From Bacteroidota bacterium (lineage in GTDB: Bacteria; Bacteroidota; Bacteroidia; Bacteroidales; JACABE01): a stretch of 64,000 bases of DNA. Of this stretch, positions 36,201 to 46,240 are shown one piece after another. The position numbers were made by a program, and so were the translations under genes. The DNA is taken from positions 1 to 64,000 of the forward strand of contig JACABE010000015.1 in NCBI GenBank assembly GCA_013377005.1, written 5' to 3'. The notes under the pieces are model-generated. The model had not been told where the DNA came from. It searched no databases and was given only the letters and a program-made list of their open reading frames with translations. Numbering within the stretch: position 1 is the first letter of the stretch; every line of letters begins with the position of its first letter.

Positions 36201-39200
36201 CTTATTGGAATGCCACTGCTTATGCAAATTTAGCGACATTAACAGCTGCCAGTTTAAAAGATATTAATTCAATCTCTGTGAATCCTTTTTTCGTTAGTTT
36301 AATGAATTTACACACTTCTAATGGTTTATTAAGAGCTGTAGGTACTCAACTAACTGATGTTACAAATGATATTGATGGTGTCACTCGTCCAAATCCTCCG
36401 TGTATTGGTGCTGATGAGTTTTTACCTGCAACAAAAGATATTGCATTTGTTTCATTTTTGAAACCAACTGGAGGTTGCGGGATGACTTCAGCTGAAGATG
36501 TTAAAATTGTAATCAAAAATGTAGGCATAACTACTATTTTACCTAATACTGTTATTGCTCGCTATAAAATTGATAATTTAAGTCCTATTTCAGAAACTGT
36601 AAATCGCACCATTAATCCAGGTGATACTGTTCATTTTATATTTGCTACAAAAGCAAATCTGATAGCTTCTTCAAGTGATGTTACATTTAATTTTAGAGCA
36701 TGGACTGATTTATATGGCGACTTAATACAAGTAAATGATTCAAGTGCAGTGTTTCCTGTGGTTTCAATGTACACTCCACCTGCACCTACTGTTGCTATTG
36801 CTACTACCTCTTATGCAACAAGTATTACTTTAAATGCAGTTTCTGCTAACTCTGTTGTATGGTATAGCTCTCCAACATCTCCAACTGTTTTGTTTTCAGG
36901 TTCATCTTTTACAACCCCAATTTTATATGCTACAACTACTTACTACGTTGCTGCAAATGCAACCAATTGTTCTAGTCCAAGAGCTCCAGTGGTTGTTACT
37001 GTAATTGTTCCTTCTAGTGATGCTGGAATTTCTCAAATTATTACTCCTTCAGGATGTTCTTTAAATCAAGTAGCTATTTCTGTGAAAATATTTAACCATG
37101 GTAGTGATACGCTTAAAAGCTCAAATACCACTGTTAAATACAAACTTGACGATGACGTTTTTATTACACCTGAACCATTAAATATTAATATTCTGCCTCA
37201 TGATACGGCACAATTTACATTTTCAACGCTGGCTGATTTTTCTGCACCAACTGCAGATAGATATATTAAAGTTACTGCTGTTGTTACTAAATTAAATGAT
37301 ACACAAAATAACAATGATATTCTTGTAAAGGATTCTATAATATCTCGCCTTTCGCCTAATATGCCTGTTACAAATAACGTATCTGTATTTGTTGGAAACA
37401 GCACTACTCTTACTGCAACTTCAAATGGTAATATATCCTGGTTTCACCAGCTAACAGGAGGAAGCAGCATTGCACAAGGAAATTCTTATACTACACCTAA
37501 CTTATTTGTAACTGATACATTTTATGTTTCGGCAAGTAATTCAAGCTCTTTTAATGCACAGGTTGGAACAGGTACGTCTACTCAAACATATCCTTTTTAT
37601 TGCAATTGGGGTTATACCCGAAGTGCATCGTTATATCAGGCAAATGAAATAGGAGGATATGGGCTTATGAATCAAATAGAATGGAATGTTTCGACTGCTG
37701 TTTCGACTGCAATCCCAATTAAAATTTATCTAAAAGAAACTTCTTCTACAAGTATGACTTCTGATACTTGGGCTAATTTGATAAGCGGTGCTACTTTAGT
37801 TTATGATGGAACTAAATCGTTTAATGCAGCAGGTTGGTATCCAATACCATTAGCTTCTTCTTTCAACTATTTGAGCGGAAATTTAATGGTGCTATGTGAA
37901 GCAAATTATGGAGGATCTGGAATATCTACCTATCCATCTTTTTACTATACTGTTGCTGCAACAGGTAGTCATCAGTATCAATATGCTGATATTACACCTT
38001 CAACATCAGCACTTACTCTTAATACTTCTAGACCAAATATTAGGTTAAGTGGAAACGTTACCGGTTGTACTACCTCTCCAAGAGTTCCTGCTATTGTTAA
38101 GATATTACCTACACCTCAAAATGATGCCGGTGTTACGGCTTTAGTAAATCCTAATGGCACCACAACATCTACTGTTCCAATTCCGATTAGAGTAAAAATC
38201 AAAAACTATGGACTAGCTCATTTAACATCAGCTAAAGTTTCCTGGAAATTGAATAATGTTATAAAACCTGATTATTTATTTACAGGAAATGTTTTATCAG
38301 GTGCTGATACTACTATTACAATTGCTAACGAAACCTTTGCTGGTGGCTTATATTGTATTAAAGCATGGACTAAAAATCCTAACGGTGCATTAATAGATAG
38401 CATTCCTTCAAATGATACATTGCAAAATGTATGTTTTACAGCTTGTTTGAATGGTAGTTACACCATTGGTGATACTACTGGTGGTAATTTTCATAATTTC
38501 CCAACTTTTAATTCTGCTGTAAATACATTAAAAATGGTTGGTGTTTGTGGAAATGTTACTTTCTTAGTTGACACAGGTACCTATAATGAACAAATAAGAA
38601 TATCTGAAATACAAGGAGCTTCGGCCTCAAATACAATTACTTTCCGTTCTGCCAGCAATGATAGTACCAAAGTAATATTGAAATACGCTGCCACTTCAGC
38701 TACCGATAACTATACATTAAGGTTAGATAGCGCTGACTATATTACTTTTAAGGCAATGACAATTAAAGCAGCAGGAACTACTTATGGAAAAGCTGTAGAA
38801 CTTATTAATAGTGCAACTTATAATACACTATCAAATAATATTATTGAAATGCCTCTTAACTCGAGTTCTGATTTTTATGGAATTTATGATTCAACAGCTA
38901 TTTCTGCTTATAATAAATATCAGAATAATAGAATTTTGAATGGTTATTGTGGTATTTTTAGCTATGGTGCCAGTTCTTCAAGTTTGAAAAAGAAAATTGA
39001 AATTACAGGGAATAAAATATTGAATTTCTATTCTTATGGTATTTATTCTTACTATCAGGATTCTATTAAGATTATTGGAAATCAAATAAGTTCAAATTTA
39101 GCAACTGCAAGTGTTTATGGTATCTATGCAATGTATAATAATAATGCAATTCAGATATTAAAGAATAATATTGTTCTTTCTACTTCAGGTTCGCAATGGG

Positions 39201-42200
39201 GTATTTATATTAATAATTGTATTGCTACTATTGCTGCTCGTGGTTTAATTGCTAACAATATGATTGCTCTTTCTGGTGGATCAACTACAACAAATAATTA
39301 TGGCTTGAATCCAGCTAATTCAAACTATCTTGATTTTTATTATAATTCTGTTAGAGTAAATGTTCCATCACTGGCTGGCGGAAGAGCCTTAAATATAGGT
39401 AATAATGGTACTAATTTAAGATTGCTTAATAATAGTTTTGTTAATACTGGTGGTGGTTTTGCTTATTATGTTCTAACTACAGGAGCTGTAAACAGATCTA
39501 ATTATAATAATATTTATACTACTGGTAACATATTGGCTTATTGGGGTATTAATAGAAATACCTTAGCTAATTTACAAACAGCAAGTAATAAAGATACCAA
39601 TTCAGTATCACTGAATCCTTCTTATAATTCTGTAACAGATTTACACTTATTTTCAATAGATTTGAGTTTGTTAGGAACTCCAATTGCTGGTATAACTGAT
39701 GATTTTGATGGAACAGTAAGGGATGTTTTAAAACCTACTATTGGAGCTGACGAATTTCCTTTGTTCCCTAATGATGCTGGAGTTACTATAATCAGACGTC
39801 CTAATGCAGTTGAAACCGAAGCTGCTACATTCCCTGTTATTGTTACAGTTAAAAACTGTGGTATTAATCCTATTACAACAATGACAGTTAGCTATAAACT
39901 GAATAATGGAGCTCCTGTTAATTATACTTACAATGGAAATCTTTTATCACTGGATACTGTTTCAATAACTTTCCCTACTAATATGACAGTTCCTGCAGGC
40001 AATGATACTATTTGTGCTTATACTACATTAACAAGCGATGCCAATCCATTTAACAATCAAATTTGTAAAAGTTTTTGGGGTACACCTCTATATGATGCTC
40101 AGGCTAGTATTTCTCCCTTTACTGAAGGATGTGGTTTGGCGAATGACACGGTGAAAGTATTAATTGCTAATCAAGGTATTATGCCTATTAATGGTAATTT
40201 ATTAGTAAGTTATCAAAAAATAGGGAGTCCTACTATTACTACAGATATTGTTGCAGTTCCTATTGCTGTTGGAGCCAATTATCTTCATAAATTTAATACA
40301 CTTGTAAATTTAGGAGTAACAACTTCTGATGTTACTTATAAAATAAAAGCTTGGGCTACTTTAACCAACGATAATTACCATGCTAATGACACAAATTTAA
40401 CAACTGTTGTTTCTTTGCATACACCGGCAACACCTTTAGCTTCTGCTGTTCTTCCTATTCCTTATGCCACAACAACTACTTTGTCCGCTACATGTACTAC
40501 TAATGATTCTATCAAATGGTTTAATGTTCCTACTGCTGGTAATGCATTATATACAGGAAGTCCTTTTGTAACGCCTATATTATTTACACCTACTACTTAT
40601 TATGTTGAAGCAACTACAAATTTTGCTACTACTGCTACTGTAGGTCCTGTATCTCCAACTGCTCAAGGAGGGGTTGTTGGTACTCAAACAGTTCCTTGGA
40701 ATGTTAATTTCACAACATTTAATCCTACTTCTATTAAATCAGTTGATATTTATCCGATTACATCTGGTCAGACCGGTGTGATTCAAGTTAGACAAGGATC
40801 TACAACTACGGGAACTTTATTAGCAACAATAAATTATACAACTACTGTATCTGGTGGAAATATACCTCAAACTATACCTATAAATTATGAACTTCCTGTA
40901 TCTGGTAGTTATAACTTATATGCAAGCACACTTCCTGCTTCCGGTATAACTTGGGATACATCAGGGTCTGTATATCCTTATACATCTTCTTATGCTAAAA
41001 TTACCGGCAATGGTTATAATCAGAATTGTTTTGTAGGTTTGTATAATTGGAAATTTGGTACAGGTTGTTCAAGTCCGAGAATACCAGTTGTAGTTAATGT
41101 TGGTGCTCAACCACAAAAAGACGCAAGCGCTGTTTCATTGATTACTCCTGTTACTGCTGCAAATTTAACTTCGTATGATACAGTAAAAGTAATAGTTAAA
41201 AACTATGGTTCTACCTCTTTTAGCAATTTTTATATGCGTTATAAATTGGATAATAATTCTACTGTTACAGAAACTGTGAACTTAGCAACTCCTTTAGCAA
41301 CAGATAGTTCAATTAAATACACATTTGTTAATACTGTTGATTTAAGTTCAAATAATTTGCCTCAAACATTTAATATAATGGTATGGGTTGATTTAGCTTC
41401 AGATCCTACACATCAGAATGATACTGTTAAAAGAACTTTTATTAATCTATTCCCAACTTATTGCATATCAACTGCAACAGATACAAGTGATGATGATATA
41501 GGTAATGTTACATTTGCTGGTATTAATAATGGAAATCCATTGCCTGTATTGAATAATCCTACTGCAAATCATATGTATAGTGATTTTACTTCACTTACCC
41601 CTGGGCAAATACAACCAAGTTTGAATTTTCCTATTTCAGTAAGTGCTATTTATAAAGCCAGTTCCTGGAGTGGTTATTGCAATGTTTTCATTGACTACAA
41701 TAGAAATGGTGGATTTGAACCGGCTACTGAATTAGCTTTTGGCGGAGATATTAATGGAACTAATTTATCAACCATTACAGGTGTTGTTTCTGTTCCTTAT
41801 ACTGCTTCTGCCGGTTTAACAAGAATGCGTGTTGTTTTGAGAGAAAATGGTTCAGCAGCTTCAACATTGCCTTGTGGTACTTATAGTTTTGGTGAAACAG
41901 AGGATTACACAATTAATATTCTTCCTCCAATTCCTCATGATGGAGGTATTTATAAACTTGTGTTAAATGGATTTTACCCATATTCATCTCCTAATCCTGT
42001 ACCTTCTCAGTTCCATCTTATTAATTATGGCTCAAATAATTTGACAACTGCTAATATTAATTATACTGTAAACGGAGTTGTTGGATCAAATAGTCCTACA
42101 CCTTGGTCAAAACCTAGTGGCTTGCCTTCGCTTCAAAAAGATACTATTTATTCAATTCCTATTTTACTTAATCCTGGTATGAATAATATTGTTTCTTACA

Positions 42201-44032
42201 CTAGTAATATTGCCGGTGATGTTAATACTCAAAATGATACTGCAAAAGTGAAAGTGTTTAAGGAGTATTTTACAGTTCCACCTTATTTAGATAACTTTGA
42301 TGTAAATAACTATTGGTATACACCTGATACTGCAAATGCTCGTCCTATATTAAATCTTTGGCAACAGGGAGTACCTTCATCTGCATTTCCATCTCTCAAT
42401 GCGGTTCATTCTCCAACAAAAGCCTGGGTGACAAATTTGAGTGGTAATTATCCAATAAAAGATACAAGTATTTTATATTCACCAGTGTTTGATATTTCTT
42501 TGCTTGTACCTGATTCCTTGAAATTCTGGCAATGGCGTCAATTTGGTACTGGTGTAAATGGACAATTACAATACAGAGGTTCAACTGGTGCTTGGTTGCC
42601 TTTGGGTATTCAAAATGATCCAAATGCAATCAATTGGTTTAATACTTCTACTAAAACATGGTCTGGTATCGATACTACTTGGAAGCTTTCTAAATACTAT
42701 ATTAAAAATTTAATGACATCTCTGACATCTCTTGGCTCAACCATAGTTCAATTTAGATTTGTATTTACATCCAGCGCAACCTCTACTCTAAAGAAAGGAT
42801 GGGCAATTGATGATTTTGAATTGACATTGCCTCCTATTCCTCAGGATGGTGGTGTGATAACTATTACTTCGCCTTCTACTACTTCTCAAATTGGAGATAT
42901 TCAAACGGTAAGTATAATTGTTAAAAATTATGGTACTGATCCTTTAGTTGATTTCCCAGTAACATATCAGGTTAATGGTGTTTCAATTGCAACTGAGGTT
43001 ATACATTCAACATTACAGCCAGGACTAACAATGCCATATACTTTTGCTCAACCGTTTACTGTTGGTAGTCAGAATTATGATATATGTGCTTTTACTGGAA
43101 TATTGAATGATATTTATACTCAAAATGATCCAAAATGCAATACTATTATTGTAGTGGCTGCTTCAAATGATGTTGGTGTAATTTCTATAGAACAACCTGA
43201 TGTTTTTGTAAGTACTGGTTCTTCAGTTTCTATAAAAGTTACAATTAAAAACTTTGGTTCTGTAACGCAAACTAATATACCATTATATTATCAACGTGGT
43301 AATCAGCCTGTAGTTAGAGACACTTGCTTTGTTAGTATACCTGCCGGTGCTACTCAACCATTTATTTTTACAATACCATTGGTTATCCCTAATGGTAATG
43401 GATTTAATTTTTATGCTAAAACTAATCTTCCAACTGATGTATTTACTCCTAATGATAGTACTTTTATGACGGTTAATATTTGTCCTGTTTATACTGCAGG
43501 TATTATTATGGGACCTAATAATGTAAGTCCGGGATCCACAGGTGTTACATATTCTATTACTGCATTAACAAATGCTACTTCTTATAATTGGGTTTACACT
43601 CCTTCTGCTGGTGTAACAATTCACGGTCAAGGTACGCCTTCAATAACCATTGATTTTGGATCAGGAGCTACTAATGGTGTGTTGACTGTTTATGGTGAAT
43701 CTGCCACTTGTTGGGGTAGTCCTTCTCCTGATTTTAGTATACAAGGACTTGGAATTGATGATATTGATGGAGAAAATTTTTGGTTAGGACAAAATATGCC
43801 TAATCCAACTACCGGTTTAACGAATGTTGAATATTGTTTGCCTAAAGCAGGTGATGTTAAATTTAATATTATGAACTTGTATGGTCAAAAAGTATATACA
43901 TTTAACGAAAAAATGGATGCAGGTAAGCATTATATTGATTTAAATGTTAATGATTTATCAGCAGGTATTTACTATTATACTATTGAATTTAAAGGCAAAC
44001 GCCTTGTAAAGAAAATGGTTGTTACTAAATAA
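33290..44032 (+). CDS. Giant multi-domain surface protein with T9SS type A sorting domain
   Basis: 3580 residues, signal peptide 1-19. Approximate order: a MAM/jelly-roll-like domain (about 20-230, ending YGWLLDDIKV); a 130-residue module starting GTGAQNYPFKSNADYTKSAS (about 334) that recurs at about 1425; CARDB-like repeats marked by 'DAGI..I..P' and 'VKIKNYG'; two right-handed beta-helix regions (about 610-1040 and 1720-2157); Ig-like 'TTPILYATTTYYVAA' segments; a GEVED domain (about 2780-2875, VFIDYNRNGGFEPATE to FGETEDYTINI); a second MAM-like domain (about 2990-3180); further CARDB repeats; and the type A sorting domain (about 3493-3580, NMPNPTTGLTNVEYCLPKAG to KKMVVTK). Likely a surface adhesin or extended scaffold. 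Confidence 0.9.
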   Translation: MKKVLFFVVALIMTFFVSAQTIVFQENFESPSINLTTTADSLGIPITNFKAWATTTNLHNSGSKADSNVLQTALRTIYLTSPSFATTGNNYVLLEFAQICKLYLSDGGTVDVSVDGGITWTPLGAANYQGVGSMTLQAGTPKFWDNSYTDWSSGTNTIPTNSWWKNEKFDISSIAANKASVKIRFRYTSSGGIDIAHGLGRYGWLLDDIKVTAGLSELNPPIVTMINYPIDTVYYGGSFNVSAYVKDVSGVDSVFVNYKVGSGSFIQLAMTKSTVVDSLYSVDIPYVGYGKSVSYNVVARDASVSHNLAYMPSSTSYYTFYTKYMIGSDVIVGTGTGAQNYPFKSNADYTKSASIYLASSINRFGLITQLQWKVSTAQPSINIPVKIYIKQIPTATTTMTADTWANLKNGALLVYDGTQTFGATGWAAIALTTPFNYNSGNLMVLCEANNVTAASATPSFNSTTGVSGVHQFFASSASATGTLNTSLPNITINFYMPPPPTQDAGISEITNPTGSVNAGTSFNLNLKIKNFGTTALSKATVLYSVDGDIPVTITWNGQGSLAKDSTKIFTAANLNLSAGIHTISAWTILPNDSLDQDISNDTSSIRFYACPGALSGFYTVGGATADFPTFKDVSVGLSQCGVGGPVVFYISPGIYSDQITFHEIPGASAINTITFRPALNYDSTSVILNHLSTSAANWIVKFDSADYITFKNIKFAPADSVNSVAVIFTNGATNNKMLGCLVVGYQGSVANQSLINIEASTLANGNNLIQGNYIKNGSYAILIKGTSASKLKNTIIKNNNIYDPKVYGIFTQYVDSTLIDSNTVYSQVANTSSKYGIYLKYGNNSNIITKNTVSLTGGTNMYGILTDSCTSTDATKGLIANNFVSVLNGTTFAYGIRLNVTTKYRVYYNSVVTNGASATDTRAINVVGTSSGMDLKNNNLLSNKYPIYVEGSNSVASSNYNNYFSTGTTFAYWNATAYANLATLTAASLKDINSISVNPFFVSLMNLHTSNGLLRAVGTQLTDVTNDIDGVTRPNPPCIGADEFLPATKDIAFVSFLKPTGGCGMTSAEDVKIVIKNVGITTILPNTVIARYKIDNLSPISETVNRTINPGDTVHFIFATKANLIASSSDVTFNFRAWTDLYGDLIQVNDSSAVFPVVSMYTPPAPTVAIATTSYATSITLNAVSANSVVWYSSPTSPTVLFSGSSFTTPILYATTTYYVAANATNCSSPRAPVVVTVIVPSSDAGISQIITPSGCSLNQVAISVKIFNHGSDTLKSSNTTVKYKLDDDVFITPEPLNINILPHDTAQFTFSTLADFSAPTADRYIKVTAVVTKLNDTQNNNDILVKDSIISRLSPNMPVTNNVSVFVGNSTTLTATSNGNISWFHQLTGGSSIAQGNSYTTPNLFVTDTFYVSASNSSSFNAQVGTGTSTQTYPFYCNWGYTRSASLYQANEIGGYGLMNQIEWNVSTAVSTAIPIKIYLKETSSTSMTSDTWANLISGATLVYDGTKSFNAAGWYPIPLASSFNYLSGNLMVLCEANYGGSGISTYPSFYYTVAATGSHQYQYADITPSTSALTLNTSRPNIRLSGNVTGCTTSPRVPAIVKILPTPQNDAGVTALVNPNGTTTSTVPIPIRVKIKNYGLAHLTSAKVSWKLNNVIKPDYLFTGNVLSGADTTITIANETFAGGLYCIKAWTKNPNGALIDSIPSNDTLQNVCFTACLNGSYTIGDTTGGNFHNFPTFNSAVNTLKMVGVCGNVTFLVDTGTYNEQIRISEIQGASASNTITFRSASNDSTKVILKYAATSATDNYTLRLDSADYITFKAMTIKAAGTTYGKAVELINSATYNTLSNNIIEMPLNSSSDFYGIYDSTAISAYNKYQNNRILNGYCGIFSYGASSSSLKKKIEITGNKILNFYSYGIYSYYQDSIKIIGNQISSNLATASVYGIYAMYNNNAIQILKNNIVLSTSGSQWGIYINNCIATIAARGLIANNMIALSGGSTTTNNYGLNPANSNYLDFYYNSVRVNVPSLAGGRALNIGNNGTNLRLLNNSFVNTGGGFAYYVLTTGAVNRSNYNNIYTTGNILAYWGINRNTLANLQTASNKDTNSVSLNPSYNSVTDLHLFSIDLSLLGTPIAGITDDFDGTVRDVLKPTIGADEFPLFPNDAGVTIIRRPNAVETEAATFPVIVTVKNCGINPITTMTVSYKLNNGAPVNYTYNGNLLSLDTVSITFPTNMTVPAGNDTICAYTTLTSDANPFNNQICKSFWGTPLYDAQASISPFTEGCGLANDTVKVLIANQGIMPINGNLLVSYQKIGSPTITTDIVAVPIAVGANYLHKFNTLVNLGVTTSDVTYKIKAWATLTNDNYHANDTNLTTVVSLHTPATPLASAVLPIPYATTTTLSATCTTNDSIKWFNVPTAGNALYTGSPFVTPILFTPTTYYVEATTNFATTATVGPVSPTAQGGVVGTQTVPWNVNFTTFNPTSIKSVDIYPITSGQTGVIQVRQGSTTTGTLLATINYTTTVSGGNIPQTIPINYELPVSGSYNLYASTLPASGITWDTSGSVYPYTSSYAKITGNGYNQNCFVGLYNWKFGTGCSSPRIPVVVNVGAQPQKDASAVSLITPVTAANLTSYDTVKVIVKNYGSTSFSNFYMRYKLDNNSTVTETVNLATPLATDSSIKYTFVNTVDLSSNNLPQTFNIMVWVDLASDPTHQNDTVKRTFINLFPTYCISTATDTSDDDIGNVTFAGINNGNPLPVLNNPTANHMYSDFTSLTPGQIQPSLNFPISVSAIYKASSWSGYCNVFIDYNRNGGFEPATELAFGGDINGTNLSTITGVVSVPYTASAGLTRMRVVLRENGSAASTLPCGTYSFGETEDYTINILPPIPHDGGIYKLVLNGFYPYSSPNPVPSQFHLINYGSNNLTTANINYTVNGVVGSNSPTPWSKPSGLPSLQKDTIYSIPILLNPGMNNIVSYTSNIAGDVNTQNDTAKVKVFKEYFTVPPYLDNFDVNNYWYTPDTANARPILNLWQQGVPSSAFPSLNAVHSPTKAWVTNLSGNYPIKDTSILYSPVFDISLLVPDSLKFWQWRQFGTGVNGQLQYRGSTGAWLPLGIQNDPNAINWFNTSTKTWSGIDTTWKLSKYYIKNLMTSLTSLGSTIVQFRFVFTSSATSTLKKGWAIDDFELTLPPIPQDGGVITITSPSTTSQIGDIQTVSIIVKNYGTDPLVDFPVTYQVNGVSIATEVIHSTLQPGLTMPYTFAQPFTVGSQNYDICAFTGILNDIYTQNDPKCNTIIVVAASNDVGVISIEQPDVFVSTGSSVSIKVTIKNFGSVTQTNIPLYYQRGNQPVVRDTCFVSIPAGATQPFIFTIPLVIPNGNGFNFYAKTNLPTDVFTPNDSTFMTVNICPVYTAGIIMGPNNVSPGSTGVTYSITALTNATSYNWVYTPSAGVTIHGQGTPSITIDFGSGATNGVLTVYGESATCWGSPSPDFSIQGLGIDDIDGENFWLGQNMPNPTTGLTNVEYCLPKAGDVKFNIMNLYGQKVYTFNEKMDAGKHYIDLNVNDLSAGIYYYTIEFKGKRLVKKMVVTK

Positions 44033-44055
44033 TAGTTTATATCATATATTATTAC

Positions 44056-44085
44056 AAAGGCAGCCTTAAAGCTGCCTTTTTTTTT
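44056..44085 (+). terminator. Terminator of the giant surface protein gene
   Basis: Stem AAAGGCAGC (44056-44064) with GCTGCCTTT (44071-44079), 6-nt loop, then a run of T. Confidence 0.9.
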
Positions 44086-44106
44086 ATAAAAATAATTAAA
44101 AAATAT

Positions 44107-44137
44107 TTTGCTGATTACAAAAAAAATACTACTTTTG
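44107..44137 (+). promoter_or_regulatory. Promoter of rpmH (-33 and -7)
   Basis: TTTG at 44107-44110, exactly 19 nt, TACTTTTG at 44130-44137. Both boxes and the spacing match the Bacteroidota sigma consensus, making this the best promoter in the window. The ATG of rpmH is 22 nt downstream of the -7 box. Confidence 0.85.
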
Positions 44138-44159
44138 CAGTCCTTTAAAATTTAGAGCA

Positions 44160-44315
44160 ATGAAAAGAACATTTCAACCATCAGTAAGAAAAAGAAAAAA
44201 CAAACACGGATTTAGAGAAAGAATGGCAACTGCCAATGGCCGTAGAGTATTATCAGCTAGAAGAGCTAAAGGAAGAAAGAAACTTACTGTTTCTGATGAA
44301 ATGTTTAAAAAATAA
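44160..44315 (+). CDS. rpmH: 50S ribosomal protein L34
   Basis: A 51-residue ribosomal protein, short enough to be overlooked. It starts [18 protein letters not shown] and continues with [20 protein letters not shown], then GRKKLTVSD; nearly every residue of the L34 core is present. It has its own strong promoter. The usual neighbour rnpA is not next to it here. Confidence 0.97.
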   Translation: MKRTFQPSVRKRKNKHGFRERMATANGRRVLSARRAKGRKKLTVSDEMFKK

Positions 44316-44729
44316 TCTATTTTCTTTATTTCCGATAATATAATAATTATAAAATTATTATATTTGGAATACTATTAAGTTTTTATTTATCATTTTAAAG
44401 TATCTTTCCACACATATTTTTTAAATAAAGGCATTACCTAAACGCAGCAATAATCATATTGCCATCAAATGTTTTTTGTATTATAACAATTAATAATTTT
44501 ATTGCATTGCTTCAAATACAAATCTGTATTTCTAATAATGTTTAATTGCTTTAAAAAGTCATATCTGATTTTTTTCATTGTTGTAATATCTGTAAATTCT
44601 TATTTCGGTTTATGCCAAAAATACTTGGTAAGAAGTAATTCTATCACTTGTCAAAATTGAATTGAGATACAAAAAGGTTATTGAGATTTTTCGTTATTGA
44701 ACTGAATGTGTGATAAAAGAATATCTTAA
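44316..44729. other. Intergenic region without a visible gene
   Basis: 414 nt of AT-rich DNA between rpmH and the LiaF-like gene. It begins with an AT-only hairpin (44338-44348 with 44353-44363) that may end rpmH transcription. Within the right arm, TATATTTG (44359-44366) matches a -7 box on the plus strand, with no gene downstream on that strand. I see no reading frame of interest and no recognised RNA. Confidence 0.5.
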
Positions 44730-45260
44730 CTATGCTTCAAAGTATTCAATTTGCCCAAAAATAACGCTACTTTTAATTGTGAGACAAGGAAGATTGCTGT
44801 TGAAATCGGAAGACATAAAAATCTGAGAACCGAAACCATCTGTACTTCTGTCAATCATTTGCGTTTTACCAAATATGGTATTAGAAACAATCTTATAATT
44901 AAGGTTTTCTGATAATTTAACTTTAAAATCTCCGAATATGCAATTGATTTCAATTGTTTTATCTTCGTTTATGTTAATTGTACTTATATCTAATTTTGAT
45001 TCACCAAAGATATTGGAATAATCATTTAATTCTTCACCATAGGACAAAATATGACTCCCGAATATATTCAGATTTTCCATTTTTTTTGCATGAAAATTTC
45101 CATTTATCAACTTAATTCCGAAATAAATAAGTACACAGGAAATAAGTATTGTGAAAAAAGGAATATTAATATTAAAAAATTCTTGCACCAAAAATAAGGT
45201 ACCCAAAAGAATTAAAATAATACCCCAAAAGCTTGTGCTGAATAAAATTTTTGCTTTCAT
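44730..45260 (-). CDS. LiaF-like membrane protein (two N-terminal helices, beta-rich C-terminal domain)
   Basis: 176 residues. Two transmembrane helices (about 10-30 and 34-52: FWGIILILLGTLFLVQEFF, then FFTILISCVLIYFGIKLI) precede a soluble beta-rich domain with repeated 'FG' turns (NIFGSHIL, NIFGESKLDIST, CIFGDFKVKLSEN, TIFGKTQM, VIFGQIEYFEA). This is the layout of the LiaF/DUF2154 C-terminal domain with an N-terminal DUF5668-like part. In Firmicutes LiaF restrains an envelope-stress two-component system; no such kinase is encoded here. Confidence 0.75.
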   Translation of the reverse strand: MKAKILFSTSFWGIILILLGTLFLVQEFFNINIPFFTILISCVLIYFGIKLINGNFHAKKMENLNIFGSHILSYGEELNDYSNIFGESKLDISTININEDKTIEINCIFGDFKVKLSENLNYKIVSNTIFGKTQMIDRSTDGFGSQIFMSSDFNSNLPCLTIKSSVIFGQIEYFEA

Positions 45261-45353
45261 AATAAAAGGATTTAATGATTAATGATTCAATTGTTATATT
45301 TTTGAATCGTTCTATTATTTCTAAATCTTACAATCTAACAATTATAAGAACTT

Positions 45354-46064
45354 CTATAGTCCTCTTTGTTTTTTTATTTGTTCATAAGCAGCATTTAATT
45401 GTTGAAATTTTTCTTTAGCAGCATTTTCAACGTCAGGACCCAATTGGCTTACTTTATCAGGATGATACTTTAGTGCCATTTTACGGTATGCCTTTTTTAC
45501 TTCATCATCGGTAGCATCAGTAGTAATCTCCAATATTTTAAAAGCACTTTCAGTATCTTTAACGAACATTGCTTTAATGGAAGCAATATCATTAAATTGT
45601 ATATTCAAATAATGAGCTATTTCCTCAACTACAATAATTTCATCCGAATGAACATATCCATCGGCAGCTGCAACACCAAAAAGAAAGTGAATCAATTGCA
45701 AGCGAGCAGAATAATCCATATTTTGCTTAATTTGCAAACATACATCTCCAATAGGAATGTCTTGTTTTAAGATTTCACGAAGCATTAACATTTTTTGTTC
45801 AGTAACTTCTGTACCAAACTGTTTTAAAAAGAATTCCTTAACGTAATCAAGTTCTGATTTTAGTACTTTTTTATCGGCTTTCATAACACTAGCCGTTAAA
45901 ATAAGTAAACTGGCAATGAAATCACCAGATTGAGTTGTTTGATTAATATTTGTTACTGTAACACCATCAAGCATTGAGCCGAACGCAAAACCTAATATTC
46001 CTCCTATAGGACCACCAAAAGCCCAACCCAACGTTCCACCTATCCATTTTCCGTATTTTCCCAT
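45354..46064 (-). CDS. TerB-like and DnaJ-domain protein (DjlA-like)
   Basis: 236 residues. The N-terminus is a glycine-zipper-like stretch (GGTLGWAFGGPIGGILGFAFG), a TerB-like helical domain spans about 45-160 (LLILTASVMKADKKVLKSELDYV and HFLFGVAAADGYVHSDE), and a J domain ends the protein (FKILEITTDATDDEVKKAYRKMALKYHPDK, with the HPD motif near 210). This is the order found in DjlA co-chaperones, which stimulate DnaK at the membrane. Single gene. Confidence 0.9.
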   Translation of the reverse strand: MGKYGKWIGGTLGWAFGGPIGGILGFAFGSMLDGVTVTNINQTTQSGDFIASLLILTASVMKADKKVLKSELDYVKEFFLKQFGTEVTEQKMLMLREILKQDIPIGDVCLQIKQNMDYSARLQLIHFLFGVAAADGYVHSDEIIVVEEIAHYLNIQFNDIASIKAMFVKDTESAFKILEITTDATDDEVKKAYRKMALKYHPDKVSQLGPDVENAAKEKFQQLNAAYEQIKKQRGL

Positions 46065-46240
46065 TTTTATTTATCAATTTATTTGTTATAATAATTCTTT
46101 ATTTTAATGAGATTCGTTTTAATAACTCAAAATTTAAAAATATAATTTATTGAACATTATCCTTATTTTATGCTACTGAAGGAAGTATCTGTAATTAACT
46201 TGAGTAAAGATGCTCCTTTTGTTAGCATAAAAATATGAAT

